Assembly: GCA_026182355.1 (NCBI GenBank)
Contig: JAPFBL010001617.1
Location: 310,001-374,000, forward strand
DNA from: Hermatobates lingyangjiaoensis
Taxonomy: Eukaryota > Arthropoda > Insecta > Hemiptera > Hermatobatidae
Reading direction: 5' to 3'
Length of the DNA: 64,000 bases
Every line of letters begins with the position of its first letter. Position 1 is the stretch's first letter. Shown piece by piece: positions 22,086-33,819 of this stretch. The translations under genes were made by a program, and so were the position numbers. The notes beneath the pieces are model-generated. The model was given only the letters and a program-made list of their open reading frames with translations, searched no databases and had not been told where the DNA came from.

Positions 22086-22829
22086 AGATACAAAGGTTGT
22101 TGTAATCCATTATACAGTTTCTGGAGTAATACGTCTATGCATTAGTGATAATTTAATGAATTCAAGAGTATATTATCAAAATTTCAAGCTCATCGAATCA
22201 CAGAAAAAGTAGTGTTAAATTATTATTCCTTTTTGCAATAAAGAACTTAATGCACCTCTCCCAAATATTACCCAAAGACAATGGGGTTCTTAAATATATC
22301 AAGATCTATATATCTGATATTAAATTTTGTTCAGAGTGTAACATGTAGTTTGATTACAATGCTTTGCCAGTCACTCATCTATAATACACTGTAAAACACC
22401 ATAGAATATATATTTGATTGGTGTTGATTTTTATATTTAAGAATTCTATTCTTCCTACATATCATATTATACTTTATTACTCAATTCTTTCATTAAACAT
22501 TTGAAAAACAAATTTATTTCACTCAATTCACTGAAACAATTTCTAAATCAATGTAAACAAATTTAACAAGTACAGAAAATGATCTTTTAGTCCAACATGA
22601 ATTTTCTACTTTTATCGCTTTTTTTGACTTTTGCCGTAATCAATATTTCACGATTTTTTTTATAAAGTACTGATTTTAGATTCCATCTAATTTTAGTTAA
22701 AATCTAATTTTAGATCCATCAAACAGTATATGAACTGTGCCTCTGAACTTTTGTATACACAATTACTCACACCATACACAATCACATACACACACGCCCG
22801 CACATACGTACATACGCGCACCCGCGCAT

Positions 22830-22830
<1 letters not shown>
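22086..22830. other. Intron sequence, nothing recognised
   Basis: AT-rich sequence between the RT relic and the CA microsatellite. Confidence 0.5.

Positions 22831-22902
<72 letters not shown>
22831..22902 (+). repeat. (CA)n microsatellite
   Basis: About 36 CA units, preceded by a CACG/CGCA-rich imperfect stretch at 22780-22830. It accounts for the His-Thr and Cys-Val open frames here. Confidence 0.95.
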
Positions 22903-22907
<5 letters not shown>

Positions 22908-23164
22908 ATCGACTTAAAAATGAACTACAACCGAACCAATACATAATACCATTGATAAGAATCTTCAATGTCTCAATGACAATGATGTTCAGTCGACAAC
23001 TTGGTAGTGTTCTATATGTATGAAATAAGAGTTGAGAAATAATTACAGAAATTAAGGAATATATTATGCATAAATTAATAATGATACCAAAATATTGACT
23101 GTTATTGTATTATTATATTAAATTTTCATTTAACATATACCATATATGTGCTATTAAAAGCACT

Positions 23165-23340
23165 GCAGCTTCTGCATTGACAGTTTTCTTAGAGAGATGC
23201 TCTTTTTGTCTTACTATCATCCTCTAAAAAACTGGAAGCTCGGACAAATAGTCTTTAGGTGGATTAATTTTCGAGCTACTAGTTACTTAAAGGAAGATAA
23301 TAAGGTAAAAAGAGCATCTCTCTAAGAAAATTTTGAATGC
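23165..23340. repeat. Inverted repeat with arms of about 48 bp
   Basis: The core arms TTTTCTTAGAGAGATGCTCT at about 23184 and AGAGCATCTCTCTAAGAAAA near 23311-23330 are exact complements. Extension outwards (GCATTGACA against TTTTGAATGC) and inwards (TCTTACTATCATCC against GGAAGATAATAAG) is imperfect. The 60-base centre contains no hammerhead boxes. Possibly a terminal-repeat remnant. Confidence 0.6.
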
Positions 23341-24210
23341 AAATGGCGCAGTGCTTTTTTGGCCAGCGTCTGTCTCTTTCAAAAATTTTTCTCATTGCAG
23401 TTACAGAAGAGCAGCTATTACTACAGTTTCAGTCTTTGGATGCTGTGTTCTGTGGCTGAAGGAAAGTCCGTCTGGTCGTATGACGGCTTGAGGGCTACAG
23501 GTAAATCTCTTTTCTTATTCCGGTTAGTGCCTGCCTTTCTCATGACTTTTTGTCTCCCTTTAGTGGAAATTGTCATTTTTTTTTTGCCATTTGCGGATAA
23601 AGGTTTGCTTGGCCTATCTCTTACTCTTTCAATTACTTACCTCTTCTTTCCTAATCTTCTCAGTCCTTATTATTTCTTTACTTCCCGTAAATTCTATTTT
23701 TTCACTTGTAAAGTTTGATGATGTCTCTCACTAAGTAACAATAAGTTTTATGATATTGTAAAAGATTCTGTTTATAGCTCTTGTTGATGTAGTCATGGAA
23801 GCCCGCCTTTTTTTGGTCCATTTTTGGCCCTCCACAGCGACTGTTTTGTTCTCTTAATTTTTGAGGATGCAGATGGTCTCTTGTGACATGGCGAAAGGAC
23901 TACACTTTAAAAAGATTGACCTGGTCTGACTTTTCATAGTATGGTCGAAAGGCCCAGGATCAAATCAAACTAGATAACAGTTATGCTTTCATTTTCAACT
24001 AAATATTACATCAACAGAAGTATTTGTTATTTCCATAGATATTAATTTTACTCATCTTTCTCTATGTTATTTTGTTAAAACCTCTTTCTAAATTTTTTGT
24101 TGATAGTATAATATAAAAAATGAAAGTGTCTTATTTGGGAATATTAGCATTACAACTGCAATTGGTAATTGGATTCTTTAACTGATTTAATATCACTTTG
24201 CTGCGCTTTA
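23341..24210. other. Unclassified region, possible retroelement UTR
   Basis: An open frame of 119 codons (23359-23718) is Phe/Leu/Ser-rich with no motif and is not accepted as a gene. At 23925-23990 the words GACCTGGTCTGA, TATGGTCGAAAGGCCCAGG and ATCAAATCAAACTAG resemble 39890-39960 (GACCTGGTTTGA, TATGGCCGAATTGGC, GTCAAACCAGG). Both precede non-LTR relics, so this may be a shared retroelement UTR. Confidence 0.35.
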
Positions 24211-24280
24211 TACGATAAGTAAAGAACGATAAGTAAAGTAAAGCACGATAAGTAATGTACGATAAGTAAAGTATAGCGAT
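24211..24280 (+). repeat. Short tandem repeat of ACGATAAGTAAAG
   Basis: Four copies of ACGATAAGTAA(A/T)G at spacings of about 15-19 bases. They are followed by TATAGCGATCATGAA, which parallels the left end of the dispersed family (AAGTAAAGTATAGTGAACGTG). It looks like local expansion of that terminus. Confidence 0.55.
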
Positions 24281-24431
24281 CATGAACTAAATTTAAGTCT
24301 AAATTTTGACTAACAAAAATGTTGCTTTCAGCCTACATGTATAATACCTACCTAAACCCTTCTATGTATCTAATTGTCATTAGATATCTAACAATAATTA
24401 GTGTCAGCATAATATATACTACACTTAATTT

Positions 24432-26345
24432 GTGATACGAGTAACTAAAGGTTATACTCAGGTACGTGTTCTGAAGATATTGTGGTCATTTATTGTGAAT
24501 GATCGACTGAATACTCAAAGTAATTATTGGTACCATTCGCAAGAATATACAAAAGACTTTCATAATAGAAGAGAAAGAATGCTTAGTGGTACTGTCTTTG
24601 GACTTTTACAAAATGATTTCCAAATGATTGAAAGATGGGTAAAGGAAAAAGGTTTGGACTCAAACTCAACTAAAACATTCCTTATAGTGTTCTTAAGTAC
24701 AAAACCCTTTTCATTAAAATACAAAAATAGAACTCTGAAACTTAAAAAAATATCTGAAATCACATCTGATGAAGGACTAAACTAGAAAAGGGATGTAGCA
24801 GACACTTTGGTTAAGGTCACAAAGTGAATATTCTGGTGTAAGAGATTCTTTACTAGAACTTGGGACCTTATCTACACATTTACCATTATCATCCGCACGG
24901 ATTTTATACGACCGACTGAATGATATGCATCAATGGTGTGGTATCTATAGGTTAATGAAAAAGGTAAATAAACTACATATATTATAAGCCACAATGAAAA
25001 ATCTGCCCAGAGATAACAGGAGCACGACCACAGGACCACCTGCCCTACATCCTGCATGGAAAGTTATTAATCCTTACCCTTTTATATATTTTTATCAATA
25101 ATAAGGCCATCGGCAGTCAAATGGGACTGTTATGAAAGAAAAATTATTAATGGGAGATAAAATGCTAAAAAAGTAATACAACCAAATATTAATAGATTGG
25201 TTTATATATTACCAGACAGAATGTCCTCACATGAGGCCTCTAAATGCTCTTAAATGATAGCCTAAATTATAATCATTCTGATTTCGAGAAAAATGCTCTT
25301 TTCTGGAATATTTACGGGCCAAAAATTTCTGACCAATGGCATTGGGTAGTGTCAGAAAAATTCAATATTTTTAAAGCACTCCTAGGAGTAATCATGATTC
25401 CCAGACCAAAATACTTGTATTTACGATGAAAATTTGTATTTACTGCTTTCTAAAAAAAAAAAAAATGGTATAAAGTTAATGATATAAATTTTATCTAAAG
25501 GCTTTGAAAGTTATAGTTGTTAGTTCAAAATTTGTTTGGAAATGTCTGATCTCTCCCCAGAATCTGGCGGGTAAAAAAAAAAGTTAACTCTCATATGGGT
25601 ACCTGGAAACATGGTATTGCAGAGTAATAGACCAGTGGACCGGCTATAATAGTAATAGAACAACCCGGGCCCAGGCAGGCATTGTGGTGTATCAGGATAA
25701 AGAATGGAGAAGAAGGAAGCAGTAAATATTTGGCTAGAACAACCAGATTTATTTCAGTCTAAAAGCTCCAAATGAACTTATTAGTAAAGAAAATAAAAAG
25801 TCTTTTATATACTATTTGCGAATTGGAATTACGCAAGCTGCAATTAACATCATACGAAGAATGCATACTTTGTCTGGAATAAGCAGAAATCTTGAAACTT
25901 GTGAATGACGACAGGAAATAGACTTTAAGAGGCTAAAGATTTCTGATGAAACATACCGAAGACCAATATGTATGACAGATATTTCTCCAAAAACAATTAT
26001 GAGGTTGATTAAAGAACTTAAAATCTAAAGTTGATTTTAGAAACGACAAAGGGAAAGACTCGGTCAGCATAAGTCCGATGAGACTCAGGCTTTTTGTTTA
26101 GTATTAATAATAATATTTACAAGTCAGATTGTTCTGAATTTGTGATTTCAAGTCTGATATAATTGATAAAACTAATGTAAACATTAAGTTGATTATCTAT
26201 GAGTTTGGTATTACGTTATACACGATCTATTTGATAGGCACATTAAATTACAACCAAAACTAAATTGATTGTCAATGAATTTGATATTATTTCACTTACA
26301 CTCCACTTACAGTAAAGTTGAGTAGTTCACTCTAGATTTTTATAA
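24432..26345 (+). pseudogene. Jockey/R1-like non-LTR retrotransposon relic (RT to RNase H)
   Basis: The open stretch at 24432-24782 begins with GYTQVRVLKILWSFIVND, equivalent to the CPQGGVLSPLLWxLVV box, and contains ERWVKEKGLDSNSTKTFL, the KGL-x-NPxKT box. Further downstream, in shifting frames, are EHDHRTTCPTSC-like remains of the ITGAMRTTPT segment and LTLIWVPGN near 25585-25612, the VPGH box of RNase H. TQAAINIIRRMHTLSG follows near 25830. The relic ends near the motif ACAGTAAAGTTGAGTAG at 26311-26327, shared with the right end of the dispersed family. Many stops and frameshifts; non-functional. Confidence 0.7.
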
Positions 26346-26879
26346 TTGTTTTAATGCGTTTAAAGTATTAGCCGTCACTCCACGTAATTGAATATATTCC
26401 CTTTTTAAACGACTTAATCTAATTTCATCAACCACTTTTCAATGGGCATTAACTTCATCAATGATTATCTAATCATTGACTCAAAATGGATTTTAAAAAA
26501 TATAGTCAAAATAATACAAGAATTGTGTTTTACCAATCATATGAATCGGTAGTTGTTAGAAACAAATATATGAGAAAATGTTTACAATTTATATTTATCC
26601 ACATACAAATAGAATTATTCATGAGAAATCAGACATTGCCAAAGTAATTTTGAATTAGTGACTATGAAGGTTTGGTTACAAATTTCTTTTAGAATGCGTT
26701 AAATACAAATCTTCATCACAAATATTATGGTCTGGAAGTTCGTGGTTACTCTTACCTGAGCTTTAGAAAATGTTCAAATTTATCCTATTACACCCAGTGC
26801 GGTCTGTTCTTAATGTTTGCCTCAAAAGTGTACCCGACAAGAAAACTTTTCCCTGAATTAGGATGATAGCAGCCCACCT
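26346..26879. other. Intron sequence between two retroelement relics
   Basis: No feature recognised. Confidence 0.5.
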
Positions 26880-27360
26880 TTATTTATAATATAAAGCTAT
26901 CACTCGGTGTTAGCTAGTTTATTTACCTTCTTAATCAACCTATGGAAACCACACTACCGATACATATTGGTCATATCACATCAGTGAAGAGCGAAAGTGT
27001 AATATGCGGTTAAGACCCTAAGTTCTAGTAAATATCATAGCAATAGAACTGTTTGTTTATGGGCTTAACCAAAGTTTCTGTTACATACCTTTTCAGGTTT
27101 ATTCTTTAATCCAACGAGACTTAAGATATTTCTACACGTTTGTGAGTTCTACCTTGGTATTTTGAATAAAAAGACCTTTGATCTGTAATTTCTTTATCCT
27201 TGAGAACGGCATAAGAACGGTATTAGCTGAGTTTATATCCAAACCCTTCTCCTTTAACGATCCTTCAATAGCTTGGCAACTTGATCCATCAAACATGTGG
27301 ACTGTTGCATGCCTACAATCTTTTAGATACACAGCCACCCACATACACTGAAGCATTATG
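26880..27360 (-). pseudogene. Non-LTR reverse transcriptase relic
   Basis: The minus-strand frame 27356-27132 contains SLKEKGLDINSANTVLMPFS and RIKKLQIKGLFIQNTKVELT. This is the KGLxxNPxKT box followed by the segment before KYLGV in Jockey-like RTs. Continuing down to about 26990, broken frames give pieces resembling the thumb region. It is opposite in orientation to the neighbouring relic at 24.4-26.3 kb and is a separate insertion. Confidence 0.65.
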
Positions 27361-27721
27361 GAGAAAAGAACAGAAAAGAACTTTGTTCACCACAAATTAA
27401 TGTAAATCCGTCAAAATTACGGTACAAATTTTTTTCATGATTCCTCTACTTCACTTTTAGTAAAGCAGAAAACGTGAAAAACGAACTTTACAAACCTGAA
27501 AACATTTAGATCGAAGTTTTTCATGTTTACTGTAATTTACTTTTTGTAAAGTAAAATGCATCCAAAAATTACTGATCTATAAGTAGAATTTCAAAAATTT
27601 TGTTTTCCCCAAAAGGTAATCTATATACTTATAAATGTCTGATGACCGATCTTGTTTGTTGTCTTACCACCGTGCATTATCTGAATAAGTAATAAAATGT
27701 ACGTAATTTTGTGGCATTCGA
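27361..27721. other. Spacer with fragments of dispersed-family ends
   Basis: The segment at about 27440-27560 contains CTTTTAGTAAAG and TTTTTGTAAAGT words similar to the termini of the dispersed family, with AAAACGTGAAAAAC. No gene recognised. Confidence 0.4.
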
Positions 27722-27786
27722 ACCCACAAAACGAATTCGAACCTTTGCATTGGAAGTACATTGACTACGCTCTGGGCTATGGGGGC
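27722..27786 (-). other. tRNA-like sequence (possible tRNA-Gly-derived SINE head)
   Basis: On the minus strand: an acceptor-like GCCCCCA; an A-box-like TAGCCCAGAGCG; TGTA-CTTCCAA-TGCA, which would form an anticodon arm with TCC (Gly); a B-box GGTTCGAATTC; and a 3' TGTGGG that partly pairs with the 5' end. The T stem and D arm pair poorly, so it is not a functional tRNA. A decayed tRNA pseudogene or SINE head is the likely explanation. Confidence 0.35.
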
Positions 27787-28239
27787 TTTCTTATAATATA
27801 CTTCCAAAACCTGATATAAATTATGTTTGTGTTTATAAGTCAATTAATGATGTATCCTTGGATGTTGCGCACAGGTGAAACTTGGAATATCTGTTAATTT
27901 CAGTTTATACTGGTTTACTCAAATAAATACTAAAGAAAATAGTGAGTAGTAATATATGATTTTACAAATAGTGGCATTAAAAAGAAAGAAGAATGAAAAA
28001 TAAAGTCTCTCAACATAAGCCAAGAAAAATTACTGACTCCAAATGTAAAATCTATTTCTGTTATAGAATAAACCTACCAGTTTTTTTTTTAGGAAAGATC
28101 TTAGTCCCATTTTTGGAATCTTATTGTTGTTTAGATGATGTTTTTTTTATTGTACATATTTACTTTTAATTCTTGGCGCTTCTCTCTGCGCCAAGGGGAC
28201 TTTTTGCACTTACTTCCAAAGGATAAGCATGAATTCTAA

Positions 28240-28580
28240 AAGGAATTCCTGTCATGTGTATGAGAAATGCTGATCTACCATGCTTATATAATGAAAAAAG
28301 ACTAATAACTAAAGAGCTTTACGATAAAGTTATTGTTTTTAAAATCATTGTATCACGGTTTCAAAGCGAAATAGTTTTAATTCCATGATTGAAATTGTTT
28401 TTATCTAAAGTGGGTAATATTTCTTTTACAAGGATTCAATTTCCAATTCAGTTAGCGTTTTCCATGACTATTCATAAATCTGAAGGAGAGACTCTATAGA
28501 AAGTTTTAGTTCAAGGTAAAGCAATATTTCAACATAGCCAATTACATGTTGGTTTCAGTAGAGTTATTTATAGTTAATCT
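28240..28580 (+). pseudogene. Helitron helicase C-terminal relic
   Basis: Translation near 28245 gives GIPVMCMRNADLPCLYNEKR, the PIF1-type Helitron motif GxPVMLLRNLxPxxGLCNGTRL. It continues LITKELYDKVIVFKII and, after a stop and frame change, FPIQLAFSMTIHKSEGETL, the FPVRLAFAMTINKSQGQT box. The end is SQLHVGFSRV, the HGQLYVAxSRV box. Motif order and spacing fit the last 110 residues of a Helitron RepHel protein. It is dead because of internal stops. Confidence 0.8.
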
Positions 28581-28904
28581 GCATTTACGTGAACGTGATT
28601 GCTTAATACGGAAGGTGACGGATGACCCAACGGATCATGGGTAGTCTAGTATAGCTATAAAATTGGAAATCAATATTGGTATTATTGATACCTGCTGCAC
28701 TTATTGGATTTGTTAATAGTTACTTGTAATTTTTTACGAAAATCCAGTCAAACAGAATTGTTAACTTTTTATTAAAATAAATTTTAAGATCTTTTAATGA
28801 GTAAATAAGCTGTACAGAAAGATTAAATTCTTAAAACTACAAAAGCAGACGCAATAACCATATATATTATATGATGCTTTCGAGTTTATGAAAATATGTA
28901 TAAA

Positions 28905-29006
28905 AAGATTTCACATAAACACGTGAAATAACAATCAATGATCAAACCACAATAAGAAAATGGGAAAACAAGACTAGGGAAGACAAGACTGTGGTTTGAT
29001 CATTGC
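28905..29006. repeat. Truncated family A inverted repeat
   Basis: It begins AAAGATTTCACATAAACACG and runs through ATGGGAAAACAAGACTAGGG, then jumps to GACAAGACTGTGGTTTGATC. The hammerhead-bearing centre has been deleted, leaving the outer arms. The junction near 28974-28990 has a short repeat AAGACAAGAC/ACAAGACT, consistent with replication slippage across a hairpin. Confidence 0.65.
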
Positions 29007-29599
29007 AAATATGTATGATGGATTGTTGTCTAATAGTTTTAATTAATATTCATACGCACCCTTAAACAAGACAAATATATAGATGTGTAGTTTTTGGCTT
29101 GTTAAGAACCCCGTTGTTTTTGGGTAGCAATAAAGTGTAAGACAAGTACTTATTTTTGTTCTAATTTTAAGTTACTTCTTCGGTGATTCCATGAACTTGA
29201 AATGTTTTATTAGGTATTATCTTAACAAGGATATTAATAAGCTTCAATAATACAAAAGAAACATTACTCTAAAAATGACTACTTGAAGTTTTAACTGTAG
29301 TAACATAACAAGCCATTAGTAAATAAGTATCTTTATAAGTGACAACACCAATATCAAAAGAATTCAACAATGTCAGTTCTAAACATTTTAGTAAACAAAA
29401 TAAAAAAATCTTTAATTCTTAAAGGAATTACTCTGGATTATCTCATGAATATTAAAGAGGATTTTGATAACATGTGAAATAAACAAATTGACTGTAGACA
29501 AGGTTAATTAGATAAAAATGTTATTTTAAAAAGAATTGTGCTACATATTACTATTTTTAGGTTCATGTCCTCCAAATGTCGAATGATGGGCAAAAGAAA
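29007..29599. other. Intron sequence without recognised feature
   Basis: AT-rich DNA between the truncated family A repeat and the next retroelement relic. Confidence 0.5.
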
Positions 29600-30925
29600 T
29601 AAATTTGTAAGACGGTTCTTATAAATTTCTCAAGCAGAAAGAATGTAGATGTTTGAATCTCAATAAAAAAAAATTTAAGCTAGAAGTATCAAGGATATGC
29701 CCACAACCTACACGTTGGCACTAAAAAACATATATTAGGGCTGTGATAAAACAAATAATGTGATATGCATCTGTTGTGTGCTACCTTAAGATAAATATAA
29801 AAGGTGTTTATACTAGTATAAATAAACTATACAGGCAAGAGTGTCAAAGGATAACAGGAGTAAGAAAATGACATTTTGCAGAATATTAAGATTTGCATGA
29901 ATGCAAAATTTCTCTGTGAAATATATAATTTCCAAAAATTTAATAAAATGGATCATTAATAGTTTGGATTATGTGTTACTAGATAGAATGTCCCTCATAG
30001 AATATTATACTGGAGCGTCGAAATGATCAGAAATGGCCACCTCGATGGTAAGCTTAATAAAAAGCGGCCTATGTACCTCTTTAGTCGAATAAGAATACCA
30101 GTAAAATAGATTAACTCTGATGTGGATACCTGGAACAAGAGAATACAGGGGGATGAGGCAGTAGACCGGGAGGAAAACGTTGGAGACAAACAAATCTTCT
30201 GTGGCCTGGAACCTTTTTTTGACAACGGACCTCAGCTTTGCAAGGATGCTATTGAAAGCAATCAATCATTGATGCAATAGATGAAAAGGAATTGACATAA
30301 AAACGAGGTCTTTATTAGTCTAAAAAGCTCATTGAACATAAATTTGAATTGATATTATAAAATCCTTAAAAGAAGAATTTAAAAATATATGTAGAATATA
30401 TAACAGACATTAAGTTTACTTCTTATAGAAGCAGCAATTAACATTATTCGAATAACCCAGACTCTGCACCACGTGAACGGAAGCAATTGCTTTTAAGAGG
30501 TTAAAAATTTAAGTTTTTAAGACGATATAATAATGAAGTTTTTTAAAGAATTTAAAATCTAAAGTTGATATTATATGTTAAACGAGAGAAAGAATGAAAG
30601 AGCACAATGGTATATCAGCGGAGCAAACAGGTCCGATGAGACTCAGACCCTCAGTTTAATAACAAACAATAGCAGGACATATTATTCTAAAACAGTAATT
30701 TCAAGTTTTTTATAACTAATGAAATAAATATAATCACATTAAAACAAATGAAAGTATTAAGTATTAAGTTGACCATCTATGTGTTTGATAATATTTACCA
30801 GAGCGGTTGATTAGGTTAACACAATAACTACATTAAAAGAAAGTCAAAACCATTGATTGTCAACGCGTTTATCATGTTAACTTATAGAATAGTTGAGTGC
30901 AGTTTACTCCAGACTTTTGTGAAAA
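29600..30925 (+). pseudogene. Jockey/R1-like non-LTR relic (RNase H region)
   Basis: Near 29955-30290 the plus strand reads SLDYVLLDRMS, then NRLTLMWIPGTREYRGM, the WVPGHxGIxGNExAD box of RNase H, and WNLFLTTDLSF, the GPEPFFGL-type segment. The downstream part (30540-30660) parallels 25985-26090 of the relic at 24.4 kb, including GTCCGATGAGACTCAG. It ends near ATAGTTGAGTGCAGTTTACTCC at 30892-30913, the conserved end motif. The minus-strand open frames here are shadows of this relic. Confidence 0.65.
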
Positions 30926-31630
30926 TACATCTATTGAGTAACAAATAATAAAAAGTTACTCAGTTGAAATTAATTATTATATATTTTCAAAAACATAATC
31001 AAATTAACATACATTGATACGTAATAACTAGCGTAAACAATAAATTCACTAAGTCATAAATCAAATTTTAACTTTGAGTAAGCATTTAAAATATAGATAT
31101 AGAGAAATGAATCGTTTCAGTTGCTAAATTTATGGAATGGTTAAAGCTTTTACTATATTTTGAAGTTGAATTTAAGTTGTAATTTAACTCACATTAAATT
31201 TATTTATTTTTTATTTAGTGGAATACCTGATTATGTAATCTGTATTTACAAAGATACCTATTCAAAAAGCATACACTTTTTGAAAACTTTTTCGGTAATA
31301 ATGTATTGTACCAAAATATTACTTAACAACATATTGTGTGTGCCAAGAAACTTAATAATATTATTGTATTTTTTTAGAAACTTTTTTCTAATAAATGAGA
31401 GCTTAAAATATCTTTCTGTTGTGCTTGAATGCCAGCTAATAATAGAAATTTGAATGCTTTTATTACTCAATTATGGCAAGGATATTTGATATATTTGCCA
31501 ATTATACTAACAATAAAACAAAAACATTTTTAAATGTTCTAAATAATAACTACATACGTCAAAAAATGAATCCCGTAATTATAGCGTAGAGTTTTAAAAA
31601 GAGATGTACAATGAATAATAAAGAATTTAC
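30926..31630. other. Intron sequence up to the first visible kinase exon
   Basis: No feature recognised. The donor of exon 31631-31721 reads GTAAAT on the minus strand at 31630-31625. Confidence 0.6.
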
Positions 31631-31721
31631 CTTCCAATTTCTTCCATTAAGTCATAATAATCTCTCATATCAACATTGTGCTTTATATATACATCTCGAT
31701 ATGGAAAACTCGGTAGCAATT
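31631..31721 (-). CDS. Mlck: Mlck exon: start of kinase domain
   Basis: The minus-strand acceptor is TTTCAG and the donor GTAAAT. After two bases completing a split codon the exon reads LLPSFPYRDVYIKHN and VDMRDYYDLMEEIG, then AG of an Arg codon completed at 17538. DYYDLMEEIGRGKFG is the classic entry into an MLCK kinase domain. The exon is 91 bases and isolated by a 14.1-kb intron downstream. No further upstream exon was recognised to the end of the window, so the remaining 5' part lies beyond it or behind unrecognised small exons. Confidence 0.9.
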
Positions 31722-32327
31722 CTGAAAGAAAAGAAAAAAATATTTTTTTAAAATTATTTATTGTTAATTAAGTCTTGCTTAAATATAAATTAATCATGAG
31801 TAACAAAATAAAAACTATGCCTTTAATTCTTGGAACACCTATTGGACTAAGAAGTGTTCTATAGTAAACATTATATTTAATATACTGTATGTTCATTGAA
31901 ATGAACATTAGTGAATGCTGAACCATAATTCTTTGAAATTAGGCTTAAATAATCACTACTTTTTGATAGATTTCATTCCTATTTACGAATACAGGAAAAA
32001 CTGATGCTGATGAATATATATACTTTGAAATGTAGTGATTAGTAATTGGGATAGTATCTGGTATGGCAATAAACTGAACTAGAGCAAAACAGTCGTTTAG
32101 TTTCCTTTATTTGTATGGTTCTCCATTGGGGATGTGTGCTCTAGTCCATTACTCCGGTTGACTCACCCTCTTAGTTGGTTTGATTATCATTACATACATT
32201 TTAGTAACTAGAAAATATATACGAGAAAAGAAAGGTTGCTCTCAATTTATTTCTACTTCTTTTAATGATTAAATTCCAAATTTGGTGGGGACATAAATGG
32301 GAAGTGAGTGTGTGTGTGTGAGTGAGA

Positions 32328-32371
<44 letters not shown>

Positions 32372-33819
32372 TATAAAAGTGTGATTGTAACATTTTTCCA
32401 CGTTTTAAAGTTATCTACCGTGGCATAGAAAATAATAAAAAGTATCCATCAGGAATTTGTAAGGTTTCCAGCTTGGAATTGCCAAAAAGAAACAAATGAA
32501 AATATAAGAAATCATACAGCAATAAGCAATTATATACACATCAAACTATACAAAGTTATAACATATATAATGTTACAAATATAAATATTCTGGATTAGAA
32601 ATTGTGAGAACTTATATAACTATGAAATTTTGAAATAGAAAAGGAATAAACTATGCTATTAGAGGTGTATTACACAACTATAACGAGTACACTACACTAT
32701 TATATCAACCATGCAACCAATTTTTACAAAACAATATAAAATTACAATACTGTTAACTAAAGCTTATTTAGCTTAATGTACTACGTCTTGCTAAGGGATC
32801 TGATGAACAGATTTTTCCACATCCTACGACGAAAAAAAAAAAGAAGCTTAATGTACTTGAATAAAACTATTTAAACCGGCATTATTATTTCAACTGTCGT
32901 GGGATGACGGACTCATCCATTTTGCCTATTTAGCTTTCAAACACCTTCTTTTTGCTCATCTTGTTCTCTAACTATAATTTTTACTTCAGTAAGACCAAAA
33001 TTGTGTCTTTTATTTATATTATATGTGTCAGCATCATTAATATTTATTTTTTTATGGTGTATGATTTTGGTTCAATCGCTCTTTTAAAGAATTCCAAATT
33101 ACTATATTCTTAAAGTCATTAATATTTTGACAATAATGAACTGTGTTATGATTTTATTATTAAAAACCTCATTTTGAAATTTAAATTAGTTGAAAAGCGT
33201 GAAGCTGTTGTGAACAGGTGCAATTTCATTTAATGTGAAATGGTTTCTTGTTGCGTTTGTGTCTGCGTGTTAAAGATAATTAGAAATTTTAAGTAGCAAA
33301 AAAAATTCTACATGCTTTCTTTAAAATCATCTTTTAATTAATGAGCAAACATTGTTGCATGTATTTTGTCTGAATACCTTTTAGCCAGCGTGAGTCACCT
33401 TTGATTTACAAATAAACATAACTATCTTTAATCATTTGGAGCAGTTTCCTGAGATTTGCAACTAAATGTGCCTTATATTTTACGAATATGAAGAGTATAA
33501 CTATTTATCTAATATAATCTCATGTTAAATGAATACGCTGAAATTTTGTATTTTGGTTATAGCTCTGACTATCGAATTATTGTATATAATTTACTTATAA
33601 TTTTCCTAAAATTGGTAATTGAGCTTCAGGTCAAGTTTTGTTGTAAAAAGCAATTTCAAAAACTTAGTTTTTATATAATTCAAAAATTTTTTTTTGCTAC
33701 TTTTTTGATCTCTTTAATGAGCTGTAATAGTATAATACCTGTGTGACACTACTAATGTGCTAAACAAGTATCCTTGTATAGAAGTGTACTTATTCGTACT
33801 TATTCAGATCGCCCCTCCA
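31722..33819. other. Sequence 5' of the first visible kinase exon
   Basis: Probably an intron of the kinase gene. It contains a (GT)n(GA)n microsatellite at 32308-32366; nothing else is recognised. Confidence 0.5.

Noticed and set aside
23359..23718. 119-codon Phe/Leu/Ser-rich frame
   Set aside because: Composition fits pyrimidine-rich DNA; no motif. Splice-like CAG and GGTAAATC words nearby are not enough.
29995..30265. Minus-strand frames of 76 and 86 codons
   Set aside because: Shadow of a plus-strand RNase H relic with clear WIPG-type motif.
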